A stretch of 64,000 nucleotides of DNA from positions 1 through 64,000 of the forward strand of contig VCJN01000881.1 in the NCBI GenBank assembly GCA_006384855.1, read 5' to 3'. The DNA is from Tetraselmis striata. Its lineage: Eukaryota > Chlorophyta > Chlorodendrophyceae > Chlorodendrales > Chlorodendraceae. A program made the translations under genes and the position numbers. Positions 33,652 to 42,842 of the stretch are shown here, piece by piece (the stretch's first letter is position 1; every line of letters starts with the position of its first letter). The notes under the pieces were generated by a model. That model was not told the origin of the DNA and did no database searches. It saw only the letters and a program-made list of their open reading frames with translations.

Positions 33652-33733
33652 CGCTTCCCCCCCCCTGCGGGGGATACGGCATAGCCTTCCCCGCGGTTCT
33701 TTTTGGGCGCTTTTAGTAACACGGCGCGGATCG

Positions 33734-34006
33734 ATGCCGGCTCGCGTGGACACCACCGTCCTGATCCCGGAGTTTTCAGAGTTCCCCTTCTCGCACCTCA
33801 ACGAGAACCTGTACAACAGCTTTGTCGCCAGCTCGTACGATTGTCTCGGCAGCCGCATACTCGAGGACCATATCGGCTACCCCGTTCCCGGCCTAGGGGC
33901 GTTCAGCCGCATCAACGTCGCCTTCCCGGACCTCGAAGAAGGGGCGACTCTCAGCCACTGGAGCGGCAACCTCCTCATCCGCCCCAACACCGATGCCGGC
34001 GAATAA
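33734..34006 (+). CDS. PLV hypothetical protein, 90 residues
   Basis: MPARVDTTVLIPEFSEFPFS start; ends LLIRPNTDAGE. It is acidic with alternating apolar residues. The 3' end overlaps the convergent methyltransferase frame by about 110 bases. It may be a minor virion protein from its place at the end of the structural block. Not recognised. Confidence 0.45.
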   Translation: MPARVDTTVLIPEFSEFPFSHLNENLYNSFVASSYDCLGSRILEDHIGYPVPGLGAFSRINVAFPDLEEGATLSHWSGNLLIRPNTDAGE

Positions 34007-34654
34007 CTCGGCGAGCAACTCCTTCGGGATTTGATACGTCTCGGCGCTGCCCGCGCTCCTGCGATACAGCGTGCCGCGGGGACCGCTCTGCGCGCACGCG
34101 TAGTGGACGCCGTGCTCCCGCTTGTAAGCGCAAGGGTCGCGCTCGCAGAACTTGAGGTCGAGGCCCGGCTTGTTGGTCCACCCCGCGGTGGGCTTCTTGA
34201 AGTCGCGGCCGTACTTGCAGTAGGTGCATCGGCGCAGAAAGGGCGCGAGGGGCTGCATGAAATCGCGCCGTTTGAGCATGCCGGTGAAGGGGTTCTCGAT
34301 GAACCAGTACCACGGCCGGTACCACTCGATGATCTCGAGACACTTCTTCGCGATGGAATCCGCGAGCTCGAGCTTGCGCACCCCGCGCGTCTTTGCCATC
34401 GAGTACTCCGTGCACGGCGGGCTGGCCCATATCACGTCGAAGTGCCCGCGCGGGTAGGCCGCGGCGTAGTCCCACTCGCGCACGTCGAGCGTTATCGCGG
34501 CGCGCGAAGAGGGGTCGGCGTCCCCCGCAGGGGGGGAGGGCGAAGCCCAATCCAGCGACACGTACTCGACCGCCCGGTCGCCAAACATCCCGCGCAGAGC
34601 CGCGCCCACGCTCTGCGTCCCGCAGCACAGGTCGAGAACGCGAAGAGGGCGCAT
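33893..34654 (-). CDS. PLV DNA (cytosine-5) methyltransferase
   Basis: 253 residues from ATG 34654. Motif I (RVLDLCCGTQSVGAAL, SAM binding) is at 5-20. The catalytic Pro-Cys motif IV (ASPPCTEYS) lies at about 77-85 and motif VI (WFIENP) at about 117-122. It is short relative to typical C5 enzymes, with a Cys-containing segment (CTYCKYGRDFKKP) where the target-recognition region would be. It is divergent from the tyrosine recombinase with a 90-base gap. It may protect or mark element DNA. A copy of the palindromic repeat lies within the gene near 34518. Confidence 0.8.
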   Translation of the reverse strand: MRPLRVLDLCCGTQSVGAALRGMFGDRAVEYVSLDWASPSPPAGDADPSSRAAITLDVREWDYAAAYPRGHFDVIWASPPCTEYSMAKTRGVRKLELADSIAKKCLEIIEWYRPWYWFIENPFTGMLKRRDFMQPLAPFLRRCTYCKYGRDFKKPTAGWTNKPGLDLKFCERDPCAYKREHGVHYACAQSGPRGTLYRRSAGSAETYQIPKELLAELFAGIGVGADEEVAAPVAESRPFFEVREGDVDAAERP

Positions 34655-34744
34655 TTATATCCCGCGCGAAAAGTTTCACGCTTCGTGCGCCTCGCTTAAG
34701 GCGATAGATTATTTGCTAGAGTATTTACTAAGTCGCCGGACACC

Positions 34745-36094
34745 ATGCCTCGCACCCGCGCCTCCGCGGAGCTCCGCAAGCGCCGCGCCGCCAACCTCGA
34801 GTCGTACCATCGCAATGCCGATCGTCACAACAAGAAGCGCTATTGCAAGCGAATCGCCACCGGCGCCGTGTCGCGCATGCAGCTATACACGCTCGAGAAG
34901 TACAACATGACTCCCGATGATTTCAATCGCATTCGCACCGAGAATGGTCTTGCGCCCGTGCCGAGCCCCCACGACGCCGCCCCGCCGTGCACACGCAATC
35001 GGGCGGATCGGGCGGAGCCCTCCCCCCCTGCGGAGGATTGGGCTACGCCCTCCCCCCCTGCGGGGGAGCCCTCCCCCCCTGCGGAGGATTGGGCTACGCC
35101 CTCCCCCCCTGCGGGGGAGCCCGAGCCGAATCGCGGGCGCGATATGACCCTCGAGGAAATTATTGCAAAGACAGAGGCACTTGCCGGGCGTCGGCAAATC
35201 AATGCCCACGGGGTCACAACCGCGAAGACGCTCAGCCAGACGACGATCAACAACTACATCACCACGATGAGGCGCGTCGTCAAAGTGGTCATGAAATGCT
35301 CCCCAAACGACCTCGTCAAGTGCTTGCGGGAGGGCGACAAGGTCGTGCGCGCCATCGAGAGCCGGTACACCAACTCGAGCACCAAGCGAGACTATTTCAA
35401 CCGCATCTACTCGCCGAGCAAGTACATCCCGGAGTACAAGGCCGCGATCGGCGAGGAGGCCCTCGCAAAGTACCACGCTCGCATGCTCGTGCACGCCAAG
35501 AAGGTCGGCGAGGAAACCACGCAGCGCACGGTCACCGGGACGGTGCTGGACATCAGCGTCATCAAGTCGCGGGTTCCGGCTGTCAAGGAGAAGTTCGGGG
35601 CCGCGTCGGCGGAGTACATCGCGGCGCTCCTGCAAACCAACCTATGGGGGCTTCGCGCCGAGCTAGGCACCGTCAAGGTCATCAATCGCGAGTCGCAAGC
35701 GAGAACCTACCCCAACTACTATCTGCGCCCCGAAGGCAAGCTCGTCGCGCGAAGGTTCAAGATCATGCAACAGTTTCCCGACAAGCCGTACACATTCCCT
35801 CTTAACGAGTCCCTCAAGCGACAAGTCGAGGCCTCGTTGGTCGCTCGCCCGCGAGCTTTTCTGCTCATGAGGAAGAGCGTCGACAACACGGGCGCGATCC
35901 TAAAGAAGGGGCTCGGCGTCGCCGTCAACGACATACGTCACTCGAGGATCTCGGACATGCTCAAGACCGAAGACCCGAATAACTACTCGTTGGCCAAGGT
36001 GCAAAGAGTCGCGGATTGTCATCGACACTCGTTGGCGACAACGCTCAGCTATTGGCGAGACACCGTTATCCCCAACGAGGACGAGGACGTGTAG
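34745..36094 (+). CDS. PLV tyrosine recombinase (integrase)
   Basis: 449 residues from ATG 34745 (MPRTRASAELRKRRAANLES). The N-terminal part is basic. A proline-rich insert at about 92-130 is built from four copies of the G/C palindromic repeat. The core-binding region follows (TTINNYITTMRRVVKVV). Catalytic-type motifs: Arg in LWGLRAELGTV (about 305), RHSRIS (about 398) and CHRHSLATTLSYWR (about 425-438) with a candidate nucleophile Tyr. This matches the tyrosine recombinases carried by many PLVs. It may integrate the element or resolve its replication products; no retroviral-type integrase is present. Confidence 0.8.
   Translation: MPRTRASAELRKRRAANLESYHRNADRHNKKRYCKRIATGAVSRMQLYTLEKYNMTPDDFNRIRTENGLAPVPSPHDAAPPCTRNRADRAEPSPPAEDWATPSPPAGEPSPPAEDWATPSPPAGEPEPNRGRDMTLEEIIAKTEALAGRRQINAHGVTTAKTLSQTTINNYITTMRRVVKVVMKCSPNDLVKCLREGDKVVRAIESRYTNSSTKRDYFNRIYSPSKYIPEYKAAIGEEALAKYHARMLVHAKKVGEETTQRTVTGTVLDISVIKSRVPAVKEKFGAASAEYIAALLQTNLWGLRAELGTVKVINRESQARTYPNYYLRPEGKLVARRFKIMQQFPDKPYTFPLNESLKRQVEASLVARPRAFLLMRKSVDNTGAILKKGLGVAVNDIRHSRISDMLKTEDPNNYSLAKVQRVADCHRHSLATTLSYWRDTVIPNEDEDV
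35020..35123. repeat. Four tandem units of the G/C palindromic repeat inside the recombinase gene
   Basis: Units CCCTCCCCCCCTGCGG(A/G)GGA alternate with TTGGGCTACG linkers, encoding Ser-Pro-Pro-Ala-(Gly/Glu) repeats in frame. The reverse complement GGAGGGCGTAGCCCAATCC is the form seen in other genes of the element. Confidence 0.7.
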
Positions 36095-36108
36095 ACATGA
36101 TCGCGCGG

Positions 36109-38838
36109 CTAGAGAAAGTACTCGCTAGAGGTATTAGCAGCCGTGGTGAACGTGGTTGTCCCTATCACGACGTCTTCGGTGTGTCCTTGAACCGCCGCAG
36201 TCGCGTAAACTGTGACAGTCGCGAGTAAACCGCTCTGCAAGTCGACCGTTTGTTCCGTTGATTCAAAACCATAGAATGGCCCCGATACGACACCGAGATA
36301 AGTAAGAGCCCAATACCCGACGTACACAATTCCTCCAGTGGCCTTAGATTTTATGCGTATTTCCATGTGACCGCTCGGGGTCGCGTCGGTATACGGCCGT
36401 AAGTGTAAAAGTTCACACTTGAATGTGCGAGAAATCCCCGAAGATGAATTCAAGACTTTGCAAAACCGATCGGCTATTGCTTGTCTCTTCCATTCGCTAA
36501 ACGAGGTTACGCTGCCTTTGAAAGAGTCCACATAGTTCTTCGTGGCGGCGTGGTGCGAGTTTATCGGCTCGGCCAAGTCGTAGATCACGTTCCCGCCCAT
36601 TTTTAGAGACGTTGTCTCGAGCGCGGGGTTGCCGCTTGTCGATTGTGAAAACTTACCGACCCAAACGGGTTTATCGGTAACACTGTTCCACGATACTGCG
36701 GAGACGCTCGCAACCGTTTGGTCGACATAGGATTTGGAAGCCGCATCCTGCCCTTGTACGGGAGGAGACAGCCCGGTGATTGTATCGGCGACGACCGTGT
36801 CAAACGCACCTTCTACGGCGTTAACTTGGGCAAATCTCAGGTATGACACCCCGACGTATCCATCGTTGTCGGCGGGTGGAATGAGATGCTTCGATAAAAC
36901 GGTCGTGTATGCGTCGAGCGTGGCAAACCCGTCGGTCCACGGCGGTCTCCCGCTGAGCGTTGTCCAATTGGCGGTGGGGGGTACTATGTTGGTTACAACC
37001 GTGTCGACATAGCCCTTGGTCGCGGCCTCGTTACTCAGCTCGGGCGACCGAGGAAGGAGCAAGGGGCGGCTCAACGTCATGAGGTTCGAGGCCGTGCTGT
37101 ACGTGAATCTCGCATGGTTGGTGATTTCGCCAACATGGATATCGGTCGCAAACCGACCGCTCATGGCGTACACAAATTTCCATCGCAGTCCATCTTGGCC
37201 CAAGTTATACACGTCGTTGGCGGTAGGCGTTATGCTGTCGAGAAGGACGATGTCGTAATTCTCGGAGGTTGTTGGGTACATCTGGGGACCGACATTTTGC
37301 GTGTATATGATCTTGTCGGTCCAAAGCGGGCGGCCGGACAGCGAGGCCCAATCAGCGCTCGACGTTTGGGTTTTCCTCGCATATCTGCTGTCGGCAACTC
37401 TCAGACTCACCAATTCGAAATCTCCGGGAAACGTGTTATCCGTTTCGACGGTGCTCTGTACAACTCTGATTTGACCCCCTGATCCTATCTCACCTCCGCT
37501 CAGCGGTAAGTACGGGTGCGTGTGTGCTATCGGGGCGTATTCGCCCACTGGCGCCGGGTCTCCGGGGTCCCCTTTATCTCCTTCTGGACCGCTAGGCCCA
37601 GGCGGACCTTCGGGGCCGGGCACGGTAGAGTCGGCTCCGGGCGGACCTTCGGGGCCGGGCGATCCGGGCGGTCCGGCGGGCCCGGGCACGGTAGAGTCAG
37701 CTCCGGGCGGTCCGGCGGGTCCGGGCGGCCCGGTGGGGCCTTCAGGGCCGGGCACGGTGGAGTCAGCTCCGGGCGGTCCGGCGAGTCCGGGCAGTCCGGG
37801 CGGTCCGGTGGGGCCGGGCACGGTCGAGTCAGCTCCTGCCGGTCCGGCGGGTCCGGGCGGTCCAGTGGGGCCTTCGGGGCCGGGCACGGTCGAGTCGGCT
37901 CCGGCTTCGCCCGCCGGGCCTTGTTCGCCTTGGGGTCCAGCCGGCCCTTGTGGGCCCGTGAAGTCGACGTCGAGATTGAAGCCGGAAATGTTAACGTCAC
38001 TTTGAAGCTCCGTGATCCACTGAGGGGTCGCCGCGGCGTCCCCTTCGAGGAGGACACGACGTGTCGAACCACCTTCGTCATATATGTTGCCCGCGAAGAG
38101 GTTTGTGAAGTGCCCCTCCAAGAACGGATAAGTCAGATTTCCCACGCGAGCAAGGGGCGGGAATCCCGGATTAATATCGCGTGGCAGAAGGTCGCCGTTA
38201 ATGATGATACCGTCGGCGTTTTCCACTTCGTTGATCTGAGCGAGCGTGGCGATTGTGGGGTGTTCGGCGGGCGCGGCGAGGGATAGCGCGTATTCGATAA
38301 CATCGTCGAGGTTGAAATCGCCTTCCGCGCCTTGAAAGTGTGTAAATTTTAGATTTGAGGTGTCCGAAAGAGTCAATCCCTCGGCGTACACTTCACGCCA
38401 AGGGTTCGAAAGCTTGCCGAGATCGAAGAGAGGCCCAAGGGGGCTGCGAAGTGTCCCGAAAACGTCAATCCTGCCGGCGTTGTCCGCGTGCGCTCCTATC
38501 GCGAAAGGCTCGACGAGGTCCACAATAAATCGTTGCTTTTCTGATTGAGGGATATACGACGATGTATCGATCGCTGCAATCTCTTCGCTAAGCGTTGCAA
38601 AGTTCGATTCGGCGGTTTCGCAGCACTCGTGAGCGAAGTTCGATAGAGCGACGATATCGTCCTCGAGCGACGATAGCGCATCCGCGGCGGCGGCGGCCGC
38701 GTTGAAGAGGCCTTCCACATTTGATTGTGTTTCCCCGAGACCGGCCTCCAAATTCTCGGTATCGATGTCGTGTTTCGCTTCGAGCTCCGCGATACTATCG
38801 TTCACTTCGCTTAGGTCCACTTGGACCCCCCGACGCAT
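36109..38838 (-). CDS. PLV collagen-like fibre protein
   Basis: 909 residues from ATG 38838. It opens with a coiled coil (about 1-100, e.g. [20 protein letters not shown]). A globular part with a fibre-shaft style motif follows ([16 protein letters not shown]). Residues about 294-427 form a Gly-X-Y collagen-like stretch with the module GADSTVPGP repeated about seven times. Then come further shaft repeats ([56 protein letters not shown]) and a beta-rich tip. The pattern is that of trimeric tail fibres/spikes in phages and giant-virus relatives. It is likely the main surface fibre. Open over its whole length. Confidence 0.8.
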   Translation of the reverse strand: MRRGVQVDLSEVNDSIAELEAKHDIDTENLEAGLGETQSNVEGLFNAAAAAADALSSLEDDIVALSNFAHECCETAESNFATLSEEIAAIDTSSYIPQSEKQRFIVDLVEPFAIGAHADNAGRIDVFGTLRSPLGPLFDLGKLSNPWREVYAEGLTLSDTSNLKFTHFQGAEGDFNLDDVIEYALSLAAPAEHPTIATLAQINEVENADGIIINGDLLPRDINPGFPPLARVGNLTYPFLEGHFTNLFAGNIYDEGGSTRRVLLEGDAAATPQWITELQSDVNISGFNLDVDFTGPQGPAGPQGEQGPAGEAGADSTVPGPEGPTGPPGPAGPAGADSTVPGPTGPPGLPGLAGPPGADSTVPGPEGPTGPPGPAGPPGADSTVPGPAGPPGSPGPEGPPGADSTVPGPEGPPGPSGPEGDKGDPGDPAPVGEYAPIAHTHPYLPLSGGEIGSGGQIRVVQSTVETDNTFPGDFELVSLRVADSRYARKTQTSSADWASLSGRPLWTDKIIYTQNVGPQMYPTTSENYDIVLLDSITPTANDVYNLGQDGLRWKFVYAMSGRFATDIHVGEITNHARFTYSTASNLMTLSRPLLLPRSPELSNEAATKGYVDTVVTNIVPPTANWTTLSGRPPWTDGFATLDAYTTVLSKHLIPPADNDGYVGVSYLRFAQVNAVEGAFDTVVADTITGLSPPVQGQDAASKSYVDQTVASVSAVSWNSVTDKPVWVGKFSQSTSGNPALETTSLKMGGNVIYDLAEPINSHHAATKNYVDSFKGSVTSFSEWKRQAIADRFCKVLNSSSGISRTFKCELLHLRPYTDATPSGHMEIRIKSKATGGIVYVGYWALTYLGVVSGPFYGFESTEQTVDLQSGLLATVTVYATAAVQGHTEDVVIGTTTFTTAANTSSEYFL

Positions 38839-38855
38839 CGGAAGGCTTCGCGGCC

Positions 38856-39655
38856 TCAGAACCTCTTTGCGGCGGGAGCATCGTTATTCATAACACCAGT
38901 TAATCGATAATCTACGGCGTGCGAGATGGTTTCTTTTCGACGGAGCGTAAACTCAAGGGTTAGCGAGAAGTCCGCGCCGTGGAAATCCATGTGTCGTTGG
39001 AAGTCGTCGGTGAGATAGATGATGATGAGCGACACGTTTCGATCAGCTATCGAGAACTTGAGCGAAGACGAGTGATACTCGATCTCATTAAAATTCTGCG
39101 AAACGTGCACTTTGGCGAGAATATCGCTTGTCGCCTTCGACACCGGATCGCGATTACGAGTCGAAAGGTTGCTTCGGATGAATATCGACGAGGTACCCGC
39201 GAGGTCGACGCTGCGCGGCGGGATGAGCACGCGTCCACCGCCGCGTCTCCCGCTTTCACGCCCAACAGCTTCCCACACGTACTCATTTCTCCGATTGCGA
39301 GGCTTTCGCCAAGCAGCTCGGAGCTGAATACGATACGGTTTATCGCTTCGTCGTAGGCGGCGGTGTATCCGTGCAAAAGCCTGTCGTTGAGGTACACGAC
39401 GATCTCGTCCACGCTTCGATTTCCGAGAGGTAGCGATATGTATCGTGACTCGTCGGAGTATACTAGCTCGAGCAGGTTGTTCGATTCATCGACAACCCAA
39501 TGCGTCAGCGGGATTGTCGCGTGCGGCACCGCTACAAGCCATTCGTAATCCTGCGAAGGGAGGGTTAGCGGGTCGGCGAGGTAGAACACGCTAGCGTTTG
39601 TGGAGAAGTGCATGTCCGCGAATTTGCTGTCGAGGTGAATCTGAAAGCTCGTCAT
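38856..39655 (-). pseudogene. PLV penton-like minor capsid protein region
   Basis: Begins at ATG 39655 (MTSFQIHLDSKFADMHFSTN). The opening has the PLV minor capsid style: NASVFYLADPLTLPSQDYEWLVAVPHATIP. Towards its end the region encodes SIFIRSNLSTRNRD, DILAKVHVSQNFNEIEY and HGADFSLTLEFTLRRKE, the closing block typical of single-jelly-roll penton proteins of this virus group. The pair capsid plus penton defines the icosahedral shell. The region is not a single open frame in this fossil copy. It shares a 22-base divergent promoter gap with the small frame at 39678. Confidence 0.7.
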
Positions 39656-39667
39656 TTTATGTTCCTT

Positions 39668-40749
39668 TCATATTAAAATGGCTAAACCTCGTGCGAAGAA
39701 GAATGCAACGAAGCGTGGCGGCGGCATGGCGTTGGCAACGGCCCGGGCGACCGTGCCAAAGGGTGGCGCGGCAATAATTCGCACATCGAGCTTTCTATCC
39801 CTCCCAACCTCGATGAAAATCGAGAACAGAGCCCCCGCATTGGCCCGTGCCGTCCATACGAAATGAGTTACAAGGTGTACGAAGTGCACTCCGCGATCCA
39901 ATCGTGGTACTCCGGGTCTAGTGCCGCGTTCAAGCAAGCACCCGCCCGTCACGTCGTAGAACATGTAGTGCACCCAAAAGGAGCGGTCGAACTTCACGCT
40001 CTCGATGTGCTTTGCGAGCATTTGTTCTCGCAGAGCCTTGAGTCGCTTGCGCTTCGCGCCGTCCTCGCTATACGCGCCGGGGTTGTAGCGAAGCCAATAG
40101 ATCGGGAGCGTGTTGCCCTCCAAGGCCAGCGTCTCCATCACCTTGGCCATGCGACGCATATCGCACCCGACCGTGTAGTCGCCAAACTTGTGCTGGTCCT
40201 CGTCGATCTCCAGCATGATCACGCCGCCGTTTAGCTGCAAGAGCACGTCGATGCGACAGAAGGTGCCGTTGTCGATGCACGAGAAATCGACATGGTGTTC
40301 GCTCTTGAAGTCAAAGCCGCGCTTGGCGAGAACCGTGCGAACGCGTTCCTCTTCCTTCTTCTTCCGGGCCCAATATTCCGGGGTGTGGGTCCGCGCGTGG
40401 TATGTCAAACTGTAAGGATGTGCAAACGCGGCGTTGCACCTTCCCATGTGCATTTGAAAGGCTTCTCGCCTGAGTGAGTTCTCATATGGTTTGTCAAGAC
40501 TCCGGACTGCGCGAACGCGGCGTTGCACCCTTCCCATGTGCATTTGAAAGGCTTCTCGCCTGAGTAAGTTCTCATATGGTTTGTCAAGACTCCGGACTGC
40601 GCGAACGCCGCATCGCACTCCTCCCACGTGCATTTATACGGCCGGTCTCTCGTGTGAGTACGCATATGCACGGTCAGAGCTTTCGACCAATTTGTCGCAT
40701 GCCCACATCCCTCCCACGTGCACCGGTGTTTCTTCACCGAGTCCGCCAT
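39668..40749 (-). pseudogene. PLV C2H2 zinc-finger / nuclease region
   Basis: Starts at ATG 40749 (MADSVKKHRCTWEGCGHATN). It encodes several C2H2 fingers in tandem (CTWEECDAAFAQSGVLTNHM, then HSGEKPFKCTWEGCNAAF). A nuclease-like domain follows at about 40350-39900 (VDFSCIDNG, RIDVLLQLNG, IMLEIDEDQHKFGDY, MRRMAKVME, IYWLRYNPGAY). The Asp...Glu-x-Asp-Glu-x-Gln-His pattern is that of a PD-(D/E)XK-like family seen next to zinc fingers in algal and giant-virus proteins. It could be a DNA-targeting endonuclease. The finger units are near repeats at the DNA level. The region is not one continuous frame in this copy. Confidence 0.65.
39678..39866 (+). CDS. PLV small basic protein (tentative)
   Basis: 62 residues (MAKPRAKKNATKRGGGMALA...), strongly basic at the N-terminus. 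Its ATG follows an AT-rich leader TTTCATATTAAA that would also serve the divergent penton-like gene. It lies antisense to the 3' end of the nuclease region, so it may be chance. Confidence 0.35.
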   Translation: MAKPRAKKNATKRGGGMALATARATVPKGGAAIIRTSSFLSLPTSMKIENRAPALARAVHTK

Positions 40750-40799
40750 GGTGGCCGCCGTATGGTCCCCGTGCCCGCCGCAAGTCCCCTTTATGCCGG

Positions 40800-41130
40800 T
40801 CGGCCATAGTGCCAATTTCAAAGTGGCACTACCCTTTTCACGTCCACATCCCCGCGGGACCACGTAGGAAACCACGCGAATGTTCCACGGCCTCTACACC
40901 CCCCTTAGTGCCACTTTGCGATCCGAGGTGGCCGCTGTTCTACGCTCATGTATGTACCGAGAGGTACAATAGTACTGTATAGTGATGCTATCATATTAAA
41001 AAAAGTGGCACTAGTGGCACTAACAGCTGGAAAACAGTACTTTAGAGATAGCAACAACGTGCTTTCCAGCATGTTCCGTAGTGCCACTTTAACTGGCACT
41101 AAAGTGGCACTAAGTGCCACTTTCAACAGC
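40800..41130. promoter_or_regulatory. Internal copy of the terminal-repeat regulatory module
   Basis: Between the nuclease region and the helicase. It holds TGTACC-n4-GGTACA at 40953-40968, then TATAGTGATGCTATCATATT and an A-run, AGTGGCACT twice, and further AGTGCCACT / AGTGGCACT words to about 41120 plus two upstream (about 40807 and 40908). The order and spacing match the block in both terminal repeats. The 3' part of the helicase frame runs through it. Confidence 0.7.
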
Positions 41131-42842
41131 CGCGCATGAAGTAGCTGGCGGTCCCCTTGTACACCCTCGGCGGGGCGTGGACGTACGGCGGAGCGGGGCT
41201 CTTCGATGAAAGGGCAATCGTCGGCCTTGAACTTCACGCCCCTCGCGACGTTCCTCTTATGCTCCCCGTCCACCCATGTTCGGCTGACGACGCGGATGCC
41301 ACGTGTCTTGAGGTACGTCTCAAAGCAGTTCTTCCGGAAGCGGATGGACCCCGGCAGCCCTCTCACCGCTTTATCGTCGAGCTTCCCAATGTACACATTG
41401 ATTTCGCCGACCTGAACGTAGTCGTCCTCGTTGCGTGTTATCTCAAAGTGGGCGTCGAAGAACTCCGTCATGGGGTTGTCGTCTTGTGTGAGCTCCGCGC
41501 GGAAATCGATGAGCGACTCGGGCGGGTCGTTAAGGATACTCATGCACTCTTCGCCCGCCTCCACGAAGAGGTCGAACATGGCCGAAAGCCAACCCTGCAG
41601 CTTTTGCCCGATGAGAGGATCCACGCGAAAGGGGTATTCGTAGCCCTTCGCCTTTTTCTTGAACTCCTCGTCGGTGGCCGCCGGGATGAACTTGGACCGG
41701 TGATGGAAGAAGAGCATGCGATCGTAGAACACCGAGTCATGGCCCATCATGGGCATCTGCCCCTTATTGAAGCTGAATAGCGGCAGCGCCTTGCATCGGA
41801 ACTCGAACGTGCTGCTCATACCGAATCGGCGCCCGGTCACCATCGGGAAGGAGGTGAGTTCCTTGAGCGTGTGCGTCGCGAGCTGCAAGCTGCCGCTCAT
41901 CTCGTCGGCGGAAATCAGAAACTTGCCATTGAGCTTTTCCATGCACGCGTCGTGTCCATTCTTGTTGTTCGTGAAGTCCTTGATCATCATCTTCTTTGCG
42001 CTCTCGCCCTGAATTGCGAGCTTCCCCACCATTTTGTTGAGGAGTTTCATGAGCTCCGTCTTTGCGTTCCACCCGTCCGTCGCGTCCGTCAGCACCGGCA
42101 TGATCTTCCTGTCCTCCCTCGGAGTGACAATGTAGCGACCAATGGCGATGAACGCGCGACGCTCGACCTCCACGGGGAACACTTGCTCGAGGAACCCCCT
42201 CACCCCGTCCTTGCTTTGGCCCGGCGTGTAGTCGTACCCGGTGGTATGAGAGACGTAGTCGCCCATGCGTATGTCGCGGAATGCTTTAATCGCAAAATCA
42301 TAGCAGCAGTTCTTGAAGGGGAAGATGTCGAGCGAGGTGTCCAGCTTGTCGGAGAAACCGTCCTCGACGCAATGCAGATTCACCACGAGGTTGACGATCT
42401 TGTCGAAGTTGTTCCAAAGCCGGCAGGCCTTCTCGCCCATCTTTTCGTCGCAATTCTGCACGGCCTCGATGAAGAGCTTGTTAACCTCGTTGCGGCTGAT
42501 CTCGGACCAAACGCCGGCGGTAAAGCGGTAGAAGGTCTGCGACATGCCATCCAGCTTCACTTTTTCGAGCACATCCTTGTTGCGAGACCACAATAGCTCC
42601 GCGAAGTCTAGTCGCGTGACCAACGTCGCGTTGTTGCCGTCTGCCTTGTCGTCGATCGGCGGGAGGTTAGTCGGGATTTTAATGTGCGTCACGAAGGGCT
42701 TGATATCGAAGTTGAGCACGAAGCCGGTCTTCTGCACAACGTGGCGGCGGACGAGCTCGCAGTCGATATCATCCTCGCACTCGACAATACAGCCGTCAAA
42801 CATCTTTGCGATGACCCTCGCTTGCTTGTGCTTGGTGACCAC
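40905..42842 (-). CDS. PLV superfamily-3 (D5-like) helicase
   Basis: A replicative helicase segment of about 645 residues. Recognisable blocks: GFLEQVFPVEVERRAFIAIG, MPVLTDATDGWNAKTELMKL in the P-loop position, LNGKFLISADEMSG as the Walker B / following block, and TSFPMVTGRRFGMSSTFEF, then ALPLFSFNKGQMPMMGHDS as the SF3 motif C region (polar strand ending in Asn). This order fits D5-like SF3 helicases of virophages and PLVs. It directly follows the TVpol segment, as is usual where polymerase and helicase work together. The last ~60 residues overlap the internal regulatory module and are probably not conserved. Confidence 0.75.
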   Translation of the reverse strand: MVTKHKQARVIAKMFDGCIVECEDDIDCELVRRHVVQKTGFVLNFDIKPFVTHIKIPTNLPPIDDKADGNNATLVTRLDFAELLWSRNKDVLEKVKLDGMSQTFYRFTAGVWSEISRNEVNKLFIEAVQNCDEKMGEKACRLWNNFDKIVNLVVNLHCVEDGFSDKLDTSLDIFPFKNCCYDFAIKAFRDIRMGDYVSHTTGYDYTPGQSKDGVRGFLEQVFPVEVERRAFIAIGRYIVTPREDRKIMPVLTDATDGWNAKTELMKLLNKMVGKLAIQGESAKKMMIKDFTNNKNGHDACMEKLNGKFLISADEMSGSLQLATHTLKELTSFPMVTGRRFGMSSTFEFRCKALPLFSFNKGQMPMMGHDSVFYDRMLFFHHRSKFIPAATDEEFKKKAKGYEYPFRVDPLIGQKLQGWLSAMFDLFVEAGEECMSILNDPPESLIDFRAELTQDDNPMTEFFDAHFEITRNEDDYVQVGEINVYIGKLDDKAVRGLPGSIRFRKNCFETYLKTRGIRVVSRTWVDGEHKRNVARGVKFKADDCPFIEEPRSAVRPRPAEGVQGDRQLLHARLLKVALSATLVPVKVALRNMLESTLLLSLKYCFPAVSATSATFFNMIASLYSTIVPLGTYMSVEQRPPRIAKWH

